Source of the DNA: Lactiplantibacillus pingfangensis
GTDB lineage: Bacteria > Bacillota > Bacilli > Lactobacillales > Lactobacillaceae
Assembly: GCF_005404945.1 (NCBI RefSeq)
Contig: NZ_BJDG01000003.1
Location: 62,001 to 126,000, forward strand
Reading direction: 5' to 3'
DNA length: 64,000 nucleotides
Shown here: piece by piece, positions 18,773 through 27,335 of the stretch
Numbering within the stretch: the stretch's first letter is position 1
Layout: each line of letters opens with the position of its first letter
Translations under genes and position numbers: made by a program
The notes under the pieces: model-generated
What the model was told of the DNA's origin: nothing
Databases searched by the model: none
The model's input: only the letters and a program-made list of their open reading frames with translations

Positions 18773-18820
18773 TTTTCTGAATCCAAAAAGAGCACTCGTC
18801 CATTTGGGCGGGTGTTTTTT
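18773..18820 (+). terminator. right copy of the duplicated rpsI-type terminator
   Basis: GCACTCGTCC pairs with GGGCGGGTGT around ATTT, followed by TTTTTTG. The 25 bases before and into the stem are identical to the left copy at 17371. The A-G mismatch of the left stem is a G-C pair here. Confidence 0.85.
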
Positions 18821-18945
18821 GTCGGCACAAATTTGTTGAAATGATTGCAAAGTCGGCAAAGTCTTACGTTTAATTGGTTTTACGTTGTTAACAATTAGCC
18901 CATTTTTTGCCCGATTGCGATGCTCGATGTCAAAACAACTGGCTA

Positions 18946-19380
18946 TTAGTCGTCATTTTCAGCCGGTGGCAGCAAACGTTTTAACACAATTAAGTTAGCC
19001 GCTAGTAAACAGCCACAAATTAGTGCAGCCAGGCCGAGTTGTTGCAATAACTGCCAGCTCGGGTTGCTTGCAAACATCAAGACGGTCGCGTAACTCAAGG
19101 CCAGTAAAATGGCCAATAGGAGCGCGAGATTAGTAATGGTTGACCTCAGCACGGGTGCTGGTTGGGCTGTTGATAAATGAGGACGCTTACATTTAATCAA
19201 CTGAATTAGGCCGCATTGGGCATAAGTAACGATCAAAATCAGCCACATGGGTTTCGTCCACGTGACACTGACGGCTAATCCCAGATAGACCAGACTGATT
19301 GTACCGATAAACCAACGATTAAATGATCCGAGAAATTCTTTCGAGCTGAGGACTTGTTTAAAATTAATTGGCATCGTCAT
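18946..19380 (-). CDS. small integral membrane protein of unknown function
   Basis: I do not recognise a family. The 144-residue protein has four predicted membrane segments (for example FIGTISLVYLGLAVSVTW, MWLILIVTYAQCGLIQL, LALLLAILLALSYATVLMF and LGLAALICGCLLAANLIVL) and short charged ends. The ATG has GGAGGAAT directly upstream. It is a single gene between the acyltransferase cassette and the divergent Mn transporter. Confidence 0.75.
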   Translation of the reverse strand: MTMPINFKQVLSSKEFLGSFNRWFIGTISLVYLGLAVSVTWTKPMWLILIVTYAQCGLIQLIKCKRPHLSTAQPAPVLRSTITNLALLLAILLALSYATVLMFASNPSWQLLQQLGLAALICGCLLAANLIVLKRLLPPAENDD

Positions 19381-19509
19381 ATTCCTCCGAGGATTTTTTA
19401 ACAGTCTATCAGAAAAAGGGTCGATGATGCCAAGATTTGCGAACGGAATCGCTGGTATTTTAGAAGTCGTGGAAAAGTTAGTGTAAGTTTAACCAGATTT
19501 TTAAATAAA

Positions 19510-19560
19510 GTTAGCAATACCTAACAATTATTTGCATGGACGTTAATTATCGGTTAGACT
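19510..19560 (+). promoter_or_regulatory. promoter and metalloregulator-like operator of the Mn transporter
   Basis: GTTAGCAATACCTAAC at 19510-19525 is an inverted repeat (GTTAG-N6-CTAAC). Directly after it, TTGCAT (19532-19537) and TAGACT (19555-19560) are spaced 17 bases apart. The layout suits control by a DtxR/MntR-type repressor, though the dyad is not a full match to that consensus as I remember it. Confidence 0.55.
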
Positions 19561-19606
19561 AGGAGTTAAGATGGTAAGTAACCGACAATCAACGGAGGGC
19601 TCAAAA

Positions 19607-20350
19607 ATGTTAGACATTCAGAACCTGACCGTGGCTTACGATGACACACCAGTTTTAACTGATGTTGCCGTTCAGTTTAACGCCGGCAAAATCACTGGAA
19701 TCATTGGACCCAACGGTGCGGGAAAATCAACCTTAATCAAGGCCATGCTTGGCCTGATTAGATCACAATCCGGAACGACGACTTATAATGGTCGCCCAAT
19801 CAAACAATTTCAACGTCAATTGGCGTATGTTGAGCAACGTAAGGACTTAGACTTAACTTTTCCCATCACGGTCTTTGAAGTCGTTCTGACGGGAACCTAT
19901 GGCCAATTGGGGCTATTTCGGCGGCCAGGGAAGCCTGAACGGGCTGCAAGCTTAGCCGCCTTAGACCAAGTCGGCCTGAGTGCGTTTGCCGACCGGCAGA
20001 TTGGAAATCTATCTGGTGGTCAATTACAACGGGTCTTCGTGGCCCGGGCAATCGTGCAACAAGCAGAGATTATTATTTTAGATGAACCCTTTGTAGGTAT
20101 CGACTTGCAAAGTGAAACGGCAATCATGGCGATTTTGAAGCAGTGGCGTGATGCGGGTAAAACGATTATTGTCGTTCACCATGACTTAAATAAGGTCTCA
20201 TGTTACTTTGATGACTTGGTGATTTTAAATCATGGTATTGTTGACGCGGGTCCGGTGGCCAAAGTTTATCAGCCCGAAAATATTGCCAAAACGTTTAGTT
20301 CTGATCTGTCAAAAGTCTTGTTTACCGCGACGAAGGGGGTAGCCTTATGA
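19607..20350 (+). CDS. mtsC: manganese ABC transporter, ATP-binding protein
   Basis: The cytosolic ATPase of a cluster A-I metal transporter. Walker A GPNGAGKST, signature LSGGQLQRVFVARA, Walker B IIILDEPF and switch histidine VVHHD are all present. The start is ATG 19607 with GGAGGG upstream; the frame extends to 19571 without need. 247 residues. The stop overlaps the next ATG by four bases. Symbols follow L. plantarum Mts usage. Confidence 0.92.
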   Translation: MLDIQNLTVAYDDTPVLTDVAVQFNAGKITGIIGPNGAGKSTLIKAMLGLIRSQSGTTTYNGRPIKQFQRQLAYVEQRKDLDLTFPITVFEVVLTGTYGQLGLFRRPGKPERAASLAALDQVGLSAFADRQIGNLSGGQLQRVFVARAIVQQAEIIILDEPFVGIDLQSETAIMAILKQWRDAGKTIIVVHHDLNKVSCYFDDLVILNHGIVDAGPVAKVYQPENIAKTFSSDLSKVLFTATKGVAL

Positions 20351-21207
20351 CCACGATTGCTAGTTTTATTGATGCCCTTGGCCGGTATGATTTTTTACAA
20401 AGTGCGTTAATTACCGCCATTATGGTTGGGGTCATGTCGGGGATTATTGGCTGTTTCATTATTTTGCGCGGGATGTCGATGATGGGGGATGCAATTTCTC
20501 ATGCCGTTCTGCCAGGCGTCGCAGTTGCTTATATGTTAGGGCTGAATGTGTTGATTGGTGCCTCAGTTTTTGGTCTCCTGGCGGCCGGCCTGATTGGATT
20601 TGTGGCCAGTCATAGTAAATTAAAAACAGATACGTCAATTGGGATTGTGTTCTCGGCCTTTTATGCGTTAGGCTTTATCCTGATCTCATTAGCTGAGAGT
20701 GCCACGAATTTACATCATATTCTATTCGGAAATATTTTAGCCGTTAGTGATACGGATATTATGACGACGGTGGTTGTTCTGGGACTAGTGATCCTATTCG
20801 TAGTCTTTTTCTACAAAGAACTCTTAGTCACGTCCTTCGATGAAACCTTCGCGAAGACCTATGGCTTAAAAGTCCAATTGCTGCACTATGGCCTAATGCT
20901 CGTTTTAACGCTAGTGACGGTTTCGGCGTTGCAAACGGTTGGGATTATTTTAGTCGTCGCAATGTTAATTACACCTGCGGCCACGGCGTTCCTCTGGACG
21001 GAAAAGTTAGCGACGATGCTCATCTTGGCCGCCACGAATGGGGCAGTAGCGTCTGTGATTGGCTTGTACTTTAGTTATACTTTGAACTGGGCTTCGGGTC
21101 CGGCAATTGTGCTGATTGCAGCGATTATTTTTGGGATCTCATTCGTGATTTCGCCAAAACAAGCGCTGATCACCAATTTACGGCGGCCAAGGCGGGTGGC
21201 AGCATGA
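20347..21207 (+). CDS. mtsB: manganese ABC transporter, permease
   Basis: A 286-residue ABC-3 family permease with eight or nine membrane helices. Typical family stretches are GIIGCFIILRGMSMMGDAISHAVLPG near the N-terminus and VGIILVVAMLITPAATAFLWT. It pairs with MtsC and overlaps both neighbours by four bases (ATGA), so the three genes are translated as one unit. Confidence 0.92.
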   Translation: MTTIASFIDALGRYDFLQSALITAIMVGVMSGIIGCFIILRGMSMMGDAISHAVLPGVAVAYMLGLNVLIGASVFGLLAAGLIGFVASHSKLKTDTSIGIVFSAFYALGFILISLAESATNLHHILFGNILAVSDTDIMTTVVVLGLVILFVVFFYKELLVTSFDETFAKTYGLKVQLLHYGLMLVLTLVTVSALQTVGIILVVAMLITPAATAFLWTEKLATMLILAATNGAVASVIGLYFSYTLNWASGPAIVLIAAIIFGISFVISPKQALITNLRRPRRVAA

Positions 21208-22148
21208 AGAAAAATCTCGTTGCTGTTTTAGCAGTCGTTGCTCTGATTACCGGGGTGGCAATGTTTTTACAACAGCGACAACAAGTTGAAGCTGAAATGG
21301 TCCGACGACCAGGAAAGTTGCGCGTCGTCAGCACGAATTCAATTTTGGATGATATGGTCAAGCAAGTTGGTGGCGACAAGGTTGAGGCGTACTCAATCGT
21401 GAAACGGGGAACTGATCCACATGAGTATGAGCCGCAACCGACCGACATTACTGCGACTGCGGATGCAGATGTGGTGTTCTATAATGGCTTACAATTGGAA
21501 ACTGGTGGTAACGGCTGGTTCAAGAAATTGGTCAAGTCATCGAAAAAGACTTTTAATGAAGACGTCTTTGCGGCCAGTCAAGGCGTATCCGTTCGCTATT
21601 TAACGACCAATCGTCATGAACCTGACCCACATGCCTGGCTCGACTTGGCGAATGGTCAGCAATATGTCGCAACCATTAGTCAAGTTTTGGAGCAAAAAGA
21701 TCCTGCTAATGCGGCGTTTTATCGGCGAAATGCCGAGGCCTATCAGTCGAAGTTACAAAAGTTGCATCAAAGTTCGCAGGCAAAATTTGCCAAGTTACCC
21801 GAGGCGCAACGATTGCTGGTGACTTCTGAAGGTGCCTTTAAATATTTTGCGGCGGCGTATCAGATTCAGGCCGCGTATATTTGGGAAGTTAATACGGAAT
21901 CGCAGGGGACACCGGAACAGATGCAGGCCGTGATCAAAAAGATTCGCCAGGCCAATGTGAAAAATTTATTTGTTGAAACGTCGGTCTCGCCGAAGTCAAT
22001 GCAGAAATTATCACAAGAAACGGAGCTGCCAATCAAGGCAACACTATATACGGATTCACTAGGTGCTGCTGGTTCAACTGGTGCGACCTATTATCAAATG
22101 ATGCGCTGGAACCTGACACAAATTTATAACGGTTTAGCAGCATCATAA
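21204..22148 (+). CDS. mtsA: manganese ABC transporter, substrate-binding protein
   Basis: A cluster A-I solute-binding protein, 314 residues. The metal ligands expected for the PsaA/MntC family are all visible: H73 in DPHEYEP, H143 in DPHAWLD, E209 in TSEGAF and D284 in YTDSLG, the His-His-Glu-Asp set for Mn or Zn. The N-terminal hydrophobic segment (5-22) has no lipobox cysteine, so the protein is probably held by an uncleaved membrane anchor. Most members are lipoproteins. Its last codons are duplicated 392 bases downstream (see findings). Confidence 0.92.
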   Translation: MKKNLVAVLAVVALITGVAMFLQQRQQVEAEMVRRPGKLRVVSTNSILDDMVKQVGGDKVEAYSIVKRGTDPHEYEPQPTDITATADADVVFYNGLQLETGGNGWFKKLVKSSKKTFNEDVFAASQGVSVRYLTTNRHEPDPHAWLDLANGQQYVATISQVLEQKDPANAAFYRRNAEAYQSKLQKLHQSSQAKFAKLPEAQRLLVTSEGAFKYFAAAYQIQAAYIWEVNTESQGTPEQMQAVIKKIRQANVKNLFVETSVSPKSMQKLSQETELPIKATLYTDSLGAAGSTGATYYQMMRWNLTQIYNGLAAS

Positions 22149-22541
22149 AGGGTGAAAAATCAAAATTGCTAGTAACTACTGCCATGTCAATGATTAAGGA
22201 TATGAAGATTAGTTGATAGTGCCGCTTCCAGTCGCCACTGATGACATGCGGCCGTGGGAACGGTCCAAGCCAGGATCATCTTGGCCCTCGCCCGCAACCC
22301 TTGCAGAAAGCGCAAGTGTCCCGGACCGTCCGTGGCGTAACGCCGGCAAGAATCATGCCGACCCAACGCCACCTTCACGACCGATGCCATCAACGGCGAC
22401 TTCCAGCTAATTTAACTGTTTTTAGGCTAGGTTTAGCGGAAGCATACCGGAGCGGAATCACCACTAATTTGGCGGTGCCCGTCGCCTACATGACAGTGTT
22501 TACGAGTCTTGTTGCCTGTGAAATTTTAGCGGCATCATAAA
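22133..22541 (+). repeat. structured repeat (A + C modules) between mtsA and its terminator, flanked by a 17-bp direct repeat
   Basis: Module A occupies 22221-22407 with an outer stem (AGTCGCCACTGATG / CATCAACGGCGACT), a third hairpin pairing 22332-22338 with 22366-22372, and the two smaller hairpins. Module C (about 22440-22515) follows. Module B is absent: GCGGAAGCA runs straight into CGGAGCGGAATCACC. TTTAGCAGCATCATAAA at 22133-22149, the end of mtsA, recurs with one change at 22525-22541 just before the terminator. Confidence 0.8.
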
Positions 22542-22584
22542 AATGCAACAGAAGGCGGTATTTTGCCTTTTGTTGCATTTTTTT
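22541..22584 (+). terminator. mtsA terminator, separated from the gene by a repeat
   Basis: AAATGCAACAGAAGGC (22541-22556) pairs with GCCTTTTGTTGCATTT (22565-22580, one G-U) and leads into a T run. It is the only strong terminator between mtsA and the next gene but lies about 390 bases beyond the mtsA stop. Confidence 0.88.
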
Positions 22585-22702
22585 ATAGTGGATTAAAGGT
22601 TAAAAGACGTAAATTACCAATAAATGCTGTCGTACTAGTACATTTGTAGCGAAAAGAGGCCAGCTAGGCTAATTGTTATAACGTAAATGGTCCTAAAACA
22701 GC

Positions 22703-22938
22703 AAAGGGACTGTCTGTGAATTCGATTCAAAGCCGATAACCCAGTAAGATTAGACGGCCAATCTTACCGATATAGTACAACGAGTCTGATTGTCTTCGCT
22801 GAACCTAGTCCACTTTGATTAGCTGGAGGTTGCTGCTGATAGCATCGGTCGTGATGGTGGTGTTAATCGGCCGTTCTTGCCGATTTTACCCCACGGACGG
22901 TCCCACGACCGCATGTTATCGGGAGCAACCGGAAGTGG
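22703..22938 (-). repeat. structured repeat, inverted copy (A shortened, B truncated)
   Basis: On the minus strand a module A runs from about 22938 to 22823, followed by a partial module B to about 22705 with the GATTCAAAG arm and the GTAAGATT / AATCTTAC hairpin. The two small hairpins of module A are missing between short GGTCC repeats. It lies beyond the 3' end of the minus-strand gene at 22973. The 120 bases between the mtsA terminator and this copy show nothing I can identify. Confidence 0.75.
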
Positions 22939-22972
22939 CAATTTTTACCTCTCAACTTTTTATTAGTCGAAA

Positions 22973-23284
22973 TTAATCTTCCTGTTCAAACGATAGTTCC
23001 GTCATAGACAGCTCTAAATCATCTAAGACGTCATTTTCGCTGAGAAAATTTGCCCAAGCTTTTGGTGTTTGTTCACGCGTATGCGGCGCAATTTTTCCAC
23101 GGATGTTTTCAATCACTTCATCAAGCATCTTGTCGGCTTGCCGATCAATTTCTGCTTCATTAAAACGACGCGCGGGCAAGCGGTCCATATTTTGCTTGTT
23201 TAAATAATCAGTACATTTTTCCATAAAAATGCTGACGACTTGTGAGTTCTCTGTTAGATATGTTTTTAAGGTGTCATTATCCAA
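22973..23284 (-). CDS. conserved small acidic protein of unknown function
   Basis: A 103-residue soluble protein, acidic at the C-terminus (ELSMTELSFEQED) with predicted helical segments and no recognised motif. The start is TTG at 23284 with AGGAGG nine bases upstream. It lies between a structured repeat and mleR on the same strand. No function can be given. Confidence 0.7.
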   Translation of the reverse strand: MDNDTLKTYLTENSQVVSIFMEKCTDYLNKQNMDRLPARRFNEAEIDRQADKMLDEVIENIRGKIAPHTREQTPKAWANFLSENDVLDDLELSMTELSFEQED

Positions 23285-23332
23285 AATAAATTCCTCCTAC
23301 TTAGTTGGTTCAACTATAACACAGCAGCACGG

Positions 23333-24220
23333 CTAATCTGTTTCGAGGGTGCTGTGTAAAATCGTTAAAAGTTGTAATTGTGAGGGTGTCAAAATGTGTG
23401 AGGTGCGATAAACGATACTAGTGATGAACTCAGGTTGTTCATCATCAAGTAGTTCTAATCGAACGACATGATCATTATAATGATCGACCACGTTAGTTAA
23501 AAAGCCGACGCCGACATTTTCGGCAATGAGCTTCATGAGCACATGGGTGTCATTTGACCGAAAAACAATGTTTGGTCGAAAATGATTGCGACGAGTCAGT
23601 TTGTTGAACGCGTTGTTGTGAACAAAGTTACTCGTGAAGAACACAAAATCTTCATGCCGAAGTTCACTAAAGTACAGCCGCTTGCGGTTAGCCAATGGAT
23701 GGTCGCGTGAGACAAAAATGCTAAAGGGTTGTCGGTCGAATTCTTCTGCCAGCAGGGTCTGATAGGAGAGGGGTTCGACGGAACCAAGCAGTGCCATATC
23801 GACGCGACCATTACGGACAGCTTCACGCAAGGCGATTGAGCCGCCTTCAACAGTCTGAATACTGGCTAAGAGCTCATTGTCAGCCAGTTTAGCCGCAATT
23901 TTTGGAAAATAGTGGTTTTCAATAATTGGTGGTAGCCCTAAGACAATCTGTTGCTGGGTTAAATTATGAATTTCTTGATGAGCAATGTTAAGCTGGCGCA
24001 GAATAATTTCCGCGTGTTCAGCTAATTGCTCGCCACTAGCCGTCGGGGTTAGTTCGTTGTGAACGCGATCGCGAATCATTAATTTGGTGTTGAAATCTGT
24101 CTCGAGGCGTTTGAGTGCCGTGGTAATCGTCGGTTGACTGACATTAAAAAAATTGGCAACTTTCGAAAAGTTTTTTTGTAAAATTAATTGATGAAAATAG
24201 TCCAAGTCTTTTGTGTTCAT
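23333..24220 (-). CDS. mleR: LysR-family regulator, probable malolactic regulator MleR
   Basis: A 295-residue LysR-type regulator. The N-terminal winged helix (about 1-60) contains FSKVANFFNVSQPTITTALKRLE. The rest is a periplasmic-binding-like effector domain, in MleR proteins responding to malate. It is divergent from the malolactic enzyme gene, the classic mle arrangement. AAAGGAG precedes the ATG. The identity as MleR rests mostly on this position. Confidence 0.87.
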   Translation of the reverse strand: MNTKDLDYFHQLILQKNFSKVANFFNVSQPTITTALKRLETDFNTKLMIRDRVHNELTPTASGEQLAEHAEIILRQLNIAHQEIHNLTQQQIVLGLPPIIENHYFPKIAAKLADNELLASIQTVEGGSIALREAVRNGRVDMALLGSVEPLSYQTLLAEEFDRQPFSIFVSRDHPLANRKRLYFSELRHEDFVFFTSNFVHNNAFNKLTRRNHFRPNIVFRSNDTHVLMKLIAENVGVGFLTNVVDHYNDHVVRLELLDDEQPEFITSIVYRTSHILTPSQLQLLTILHSTLETD

Positions 24221-24255
24221 TTTAACTCCTTTAAAATCAACGTTTATAGTACCCT

Positions 24256-24272
24256 TATAAATAATATTTATA
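24256..24272. promoter_or_regulatory. putative MleR operator
   Basis: TATAAATAATATTTATA is a perfect 7-bp-arm palindrome around AAT, with the T-N11-A form of LysR sites. It lies 36 bases upstream of mleR and about 160 upstream of the malolactic enzyme gene, in the shared control region. Confidence 0.55.
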
Positions 24273-24430
24273 TCATAGCATAGATTTGACTATATGTTTT
24301 ACCACGCGCTAAACTGTTGTTTGTAAATTAATAAGGGCATTGTTTTGACCGAACGTGATGACAGACGGTAACTTATGAGATGTCAATTCGTTCACTTAAC
24401 TTATTAGCCAAAAAAATGGAGGAATTAAGA

Positions 24431-26062
24431 ATGACTCAAACTGCTGATACAATTTTAAATAACCCATTTTTAAATAAAGGGACGGCGTTTACGAAAGCTG
24501 AACGCCAACAATTAGGATTAACTGGGACCTTACCAGCTGCGGTCCAAACAATTGAAGAACAAACTACCCAAGCTTATGGTCAATTCCAAAGCAAAGCGAC
24601 ACGTTTGGAAAAACGGCTTTTCTTAATGAACTTATTCAATGAAAATCGGACATTATTCTATCATTTGATGGATCAACATGTCGTTGAATTCATGCCAATC
24701 GTTTATGATCCAGTTGTGGCTGATTCAATCGAACAATACAATCAATTATTCTTAGACCCACAAAATGCCGCCTTTGTTTCTGTCGATGCGCCGGAAGACG
24801 TTGAAGCAACCTTGAAGAACGCTGCGGAAGGTCGCGATATTCGCTTGGTCGTTGTGACGGATGCAGAAGGTATTTTAGGCATGGGTGACTGGGGTGTCAA
24901 CGGGGTTGACATCGCCGTTGGTAAATTAATGGTCTACACGGCCGCTGCCGGTATCGACCCATCACAAGTCTTACCTGTTAGCATTGATGCTGGGACTAAC
25001 AACCAAAAGTTGTTGGATGATCCAATGTATCTTGGTAACCGGCACAAACGTGTTTATGGTGACCAATACTATGACGTTATCGACAAATTTGTTGAAGCTG
25101 AACAAAAATTATTCCCAGAATCACTCTTACATTGGGAAGACTTCGGTCGTTCAAATGCCCAAGTAATTTTGGACAAGTATAAAGACAAGATTGCGACCTT
25201 TAATGATGATATCCAAGGGACTGGGATGGTTGTTTTAGCCGGTATCTTAGGCGCCTTGAATATTTCAAAAGAAAGTATCAAAGACCAAAAGATCTTATCA
25301 TTCGGTGCTGGGACTGCCGGCATGGGGATTGCCACTCAAATCATGGACGAACTCATGCAAGCTGGTTTGACTGAAGCTGAAGCGAAGCAACATTTCTATG
25401 CGGTTGACAAGCAAGGCTTACTCTTCGATGATACCGAAGACTTAACCCCAGCTCAAAAAGGTTTTACCCGTTCACGGAGTGAATTTAGCAATGCCGACGA
25501 GTTAACCAACTTAGAAGCCGTTGTTAAAGCCGTTCATCCAACGGTTATGATTGGGACGTCAACCCAACCTGGAACCTTTACGGAAAGCATTATTAAGGAA
25601 ATGGCTGCGCATACGGATCGACCAATTATCTTCCCATTATCAAACCCAACCAAATTGGCTGAAGCTAAAGCGGAAGATTTGATCAAATGGACGGATGGCC
25701 GGGCCTTAGTTGCAACTGGTATTCCAGCTGACGACGTTGACTACAAGGGTGTGACTTACCAAATCGGACAAGGGAACAACGCCCTCATGTATCCGGGACT
25801 TGGTTTTGGCTTAATTGCGTCAACCGCCAAAGTCTTGAATAGTGAAACGTTGTCTGCGGCTTGCCATGCTTTAGGTGGCATCGTTGATACGTCTAAGCCA
25901 GGTGCGGCTGTCTTACCACCAGTTGCGAAAATTACTGAATTTTCACAAAAATTGGCTGAAGTCGTTGCACAAAGTGTACTCGACCAAAAGCTCAACAAAG
26001 AACCGATCGCAAGTGCCAAGCAAGCTGTTGCTGACATGAAGTGGGTTCCTGAATATAAATAA
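24431..26062 (+). CDS. mleS: malolactic enzyme
   Basis: This NAD- and Mn-dependent enzyme decarboxylates L-malate to L-lactate and CO2 without releasing pyruvate. The 543-residue protein has the malic-enzyme fold: a metal/substrate region around [13 protein letters not shown] and FNDDIQGTG, and the NAD-binding [13 protein letters not shown]. The start is ATG 24431 ([11 protein letters not shown]) with GGAGGAA upstream; the frame continues back to 24380 without support. It is followed by its probable permease. Confidence 0.94.
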   Translation: MTQTADTILNNPFLNKGTAFTKAERQQLGLTGTLPAAVQTIEEQTTQAYGQFQSKATRLEKRLFLMNLFNENRTLFYHLMDQHVVEFMPIVYDPVVADSIEQYNQLFLDPQNAAFVSVDAPEDVEATLKNAAEGRDIRLVVVTDAEGILGMGDWGVNGVDIAVGKLMVYTAAAGIDPSQVLPVSIDAGTNNQKLLDDPMYLGNRHKRVYGDQYYDVIDKFVEAEQKLFPESLLHWEDFGRSNAQVILDKYKDKIATFNDDIQGTGMVVLAGILGALNISKESIKDQKILSFGAGTAGMGIATQIMDELMQAGLTEAEAKQHFYAVDKQGLLFDDTEDLTPAQKGFTRSRSEFSNADELTNLEAVVKAVHPTVMIGTSTQPGTFTESIIKEMAAHTDRPIIFPLSNPTKLAEAKAEDLIKWTDGRALVATGIPADDVDYKGVTYQIGQGNNALMYPGLGFGLIASTAKVLNSETLSAACHALGGIVDTSKPGAAVLPPVAKITEFSQKLAEVVAQSVLDQKLNKEPIASAKQAVADMKWVPEYK

Positions 26063-26124
26063 TTAGTGGTCGCCTGAGAGAGCGATTTGATGATTAAAAA
26101 AGTTGAAAGTGGGACTGAAAACTC

Positions 26125-27096
26125 ATGGCTGTTTTATGGAATTCTATCCAAAGTGTGCTCGTGGTCGTTTTGATCATGGTCCTTGGATTTATCTTACGTC
26201 GTACCGGTTGGTTCGCAGATAGTTTTGCGGGGAATATTTCAAAATTCATTAAGAATATTGCTTTGCCAGCCTCAATTTTCGTGTCAGTATTAAGTCGTTT
26301 GACACGGGATCAATTAGGCTCATTCTCTGGCTACTTAGCGTACGCCTTCATTGCCGTTATTATCGGCTACTTGATTGCCTTCGCTTTAGTCAAGATTATG
26401 AAAATTCGTCCCGGCCGTAAAGGGATCTTTATCAATGCGGTCGTCAACGCCAATACGATTTTCATTGGCTTACCTTTGAACATCGCGTTATTCGGCGAAA
26501 AGAGTATGACTTACTTCTTAGTTTATTATATTGTGAACACTGTTTCGACTTGGGCGTTCGGGGTCTTCTTAATTTCTAACGATGATCCAACGAAGCCAAA
26601 GGAAAAGACGCACAACAAGATCGACTGGAAGAAAGTTATCCCAATGCCACTAGTTGGGTTCATCGTTGCCTTGGTCTTCTTGTTATTGAACATTCCGATT
26701 TTGAAGATTACGTTCGTTAACTCAACGTTGACCTATGTTGGTAACTTGGTCACACCACTGTCATTGATCTATATTGGGATCGTGTTAGCGGATGCTGGCC
26801 TAGGCAGTATCAAGTTTGACCGCGATACGGTGGTTGCCTTGATTGGTCGCTTCGTCTTATCACCAATCGTGATGATTGCGGTGATCATGGTTGCTGGTAA
26901 CGTTGGTGCCAGCTTCCCAACCATGGCTTCACAAACCTTGATTGTGCAATCGGCAACACCAATGCTCGCTGTTTTGCCAATTTTGGCGAATGAAGCGCAT
27001 GGCGATGTTGAATACGCCACAAATGTGGTGACGACAAGTACGGTCTTGTTCATCATCGTGGTACCAATCTTGATGACCTTGATTCAATTTATCTAG
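26125..27096 (+). CDS. mleP: malate permease, auxin efflux carrier family
   Basis: A 323-residue membrane protein with about ten helices of the AEC transporter family, which includes MleP, the L-malate uptake carrier of malolactic bacteria. Family features include NANTIFIGLPLNIALFG and the C-terminal SATPMLAVLPILANEAHGD. It lies 62 bases after mleS and before a strong terminator, so it belongs to the same operon. The ATG is preceded only by a weak site (AAAGTGGGACTG). Confidence 0.9.
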   Translation: MAVLWNSIQSVLVVVLIMVLGFILRRTGWFADSFAGNISKFIKNIALPASIFVSVLSRLTRDQLGSFSGYLAYAFIAVIIGYLIAFALVKIMKIRPGRKGIFINAVVNANTIFIGLPLNIALFGEKSMTYFLVYYIVNTVSTWAFGVFLISNDDPTKPKEKTHNKIDWKKVIPMPLVGFIVALVFLLLNIPILKITFVNSTLTYVGNLVTPLSLIYIGIVLADAGLGSIKFDRDTVVALIGRFVLSPIVMIAVIMVAGNVGASFPTMASQTLIVQSATPMLAVLPILANEAHGDVEYATNVVTTSTVLFIIVVPILMTLIQFI

Positions 27097-27112
27097 AATT
27101 AAAACTAAATTA

Positions 27113-27148
27113 AAAAAGGACTCGCCGAATTTGGCTGAGTCCTTTTTT
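27113..27148 (+). terminator. terminator of the mleS-mleP operon
   Basis: AAAAAAGGACTCGCC pairs with GGCTGAGTCCTTTTTT with one mismatch around GAATTT; a long T run follows. Confidence 0.9.
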
Positions 27149-27335
27149 GTGTCCAAATCTTAGCGTGACGATTGATTTTTGTTCAATCTAGCTAAATTGA
27201 CTAAAATCGCACAATAACGCGCTTTCATTAAGGCTTTTTTGAAATAATAGCCGGATTTACTTGACTAATGTGCAGAAAATCAATAAAATTAACAACGTTA
27301 TATTAATAAGAATTTAATTAGGAGGCACTCATTTG

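Noticed and set aside
22187-22540. Frames of 65-99 residues on both strands after mtsA
   Set aside because: They lie inside module A and C; their similarity to frames at 28719-29165 reflects the DNA repeat, not protein conservation.
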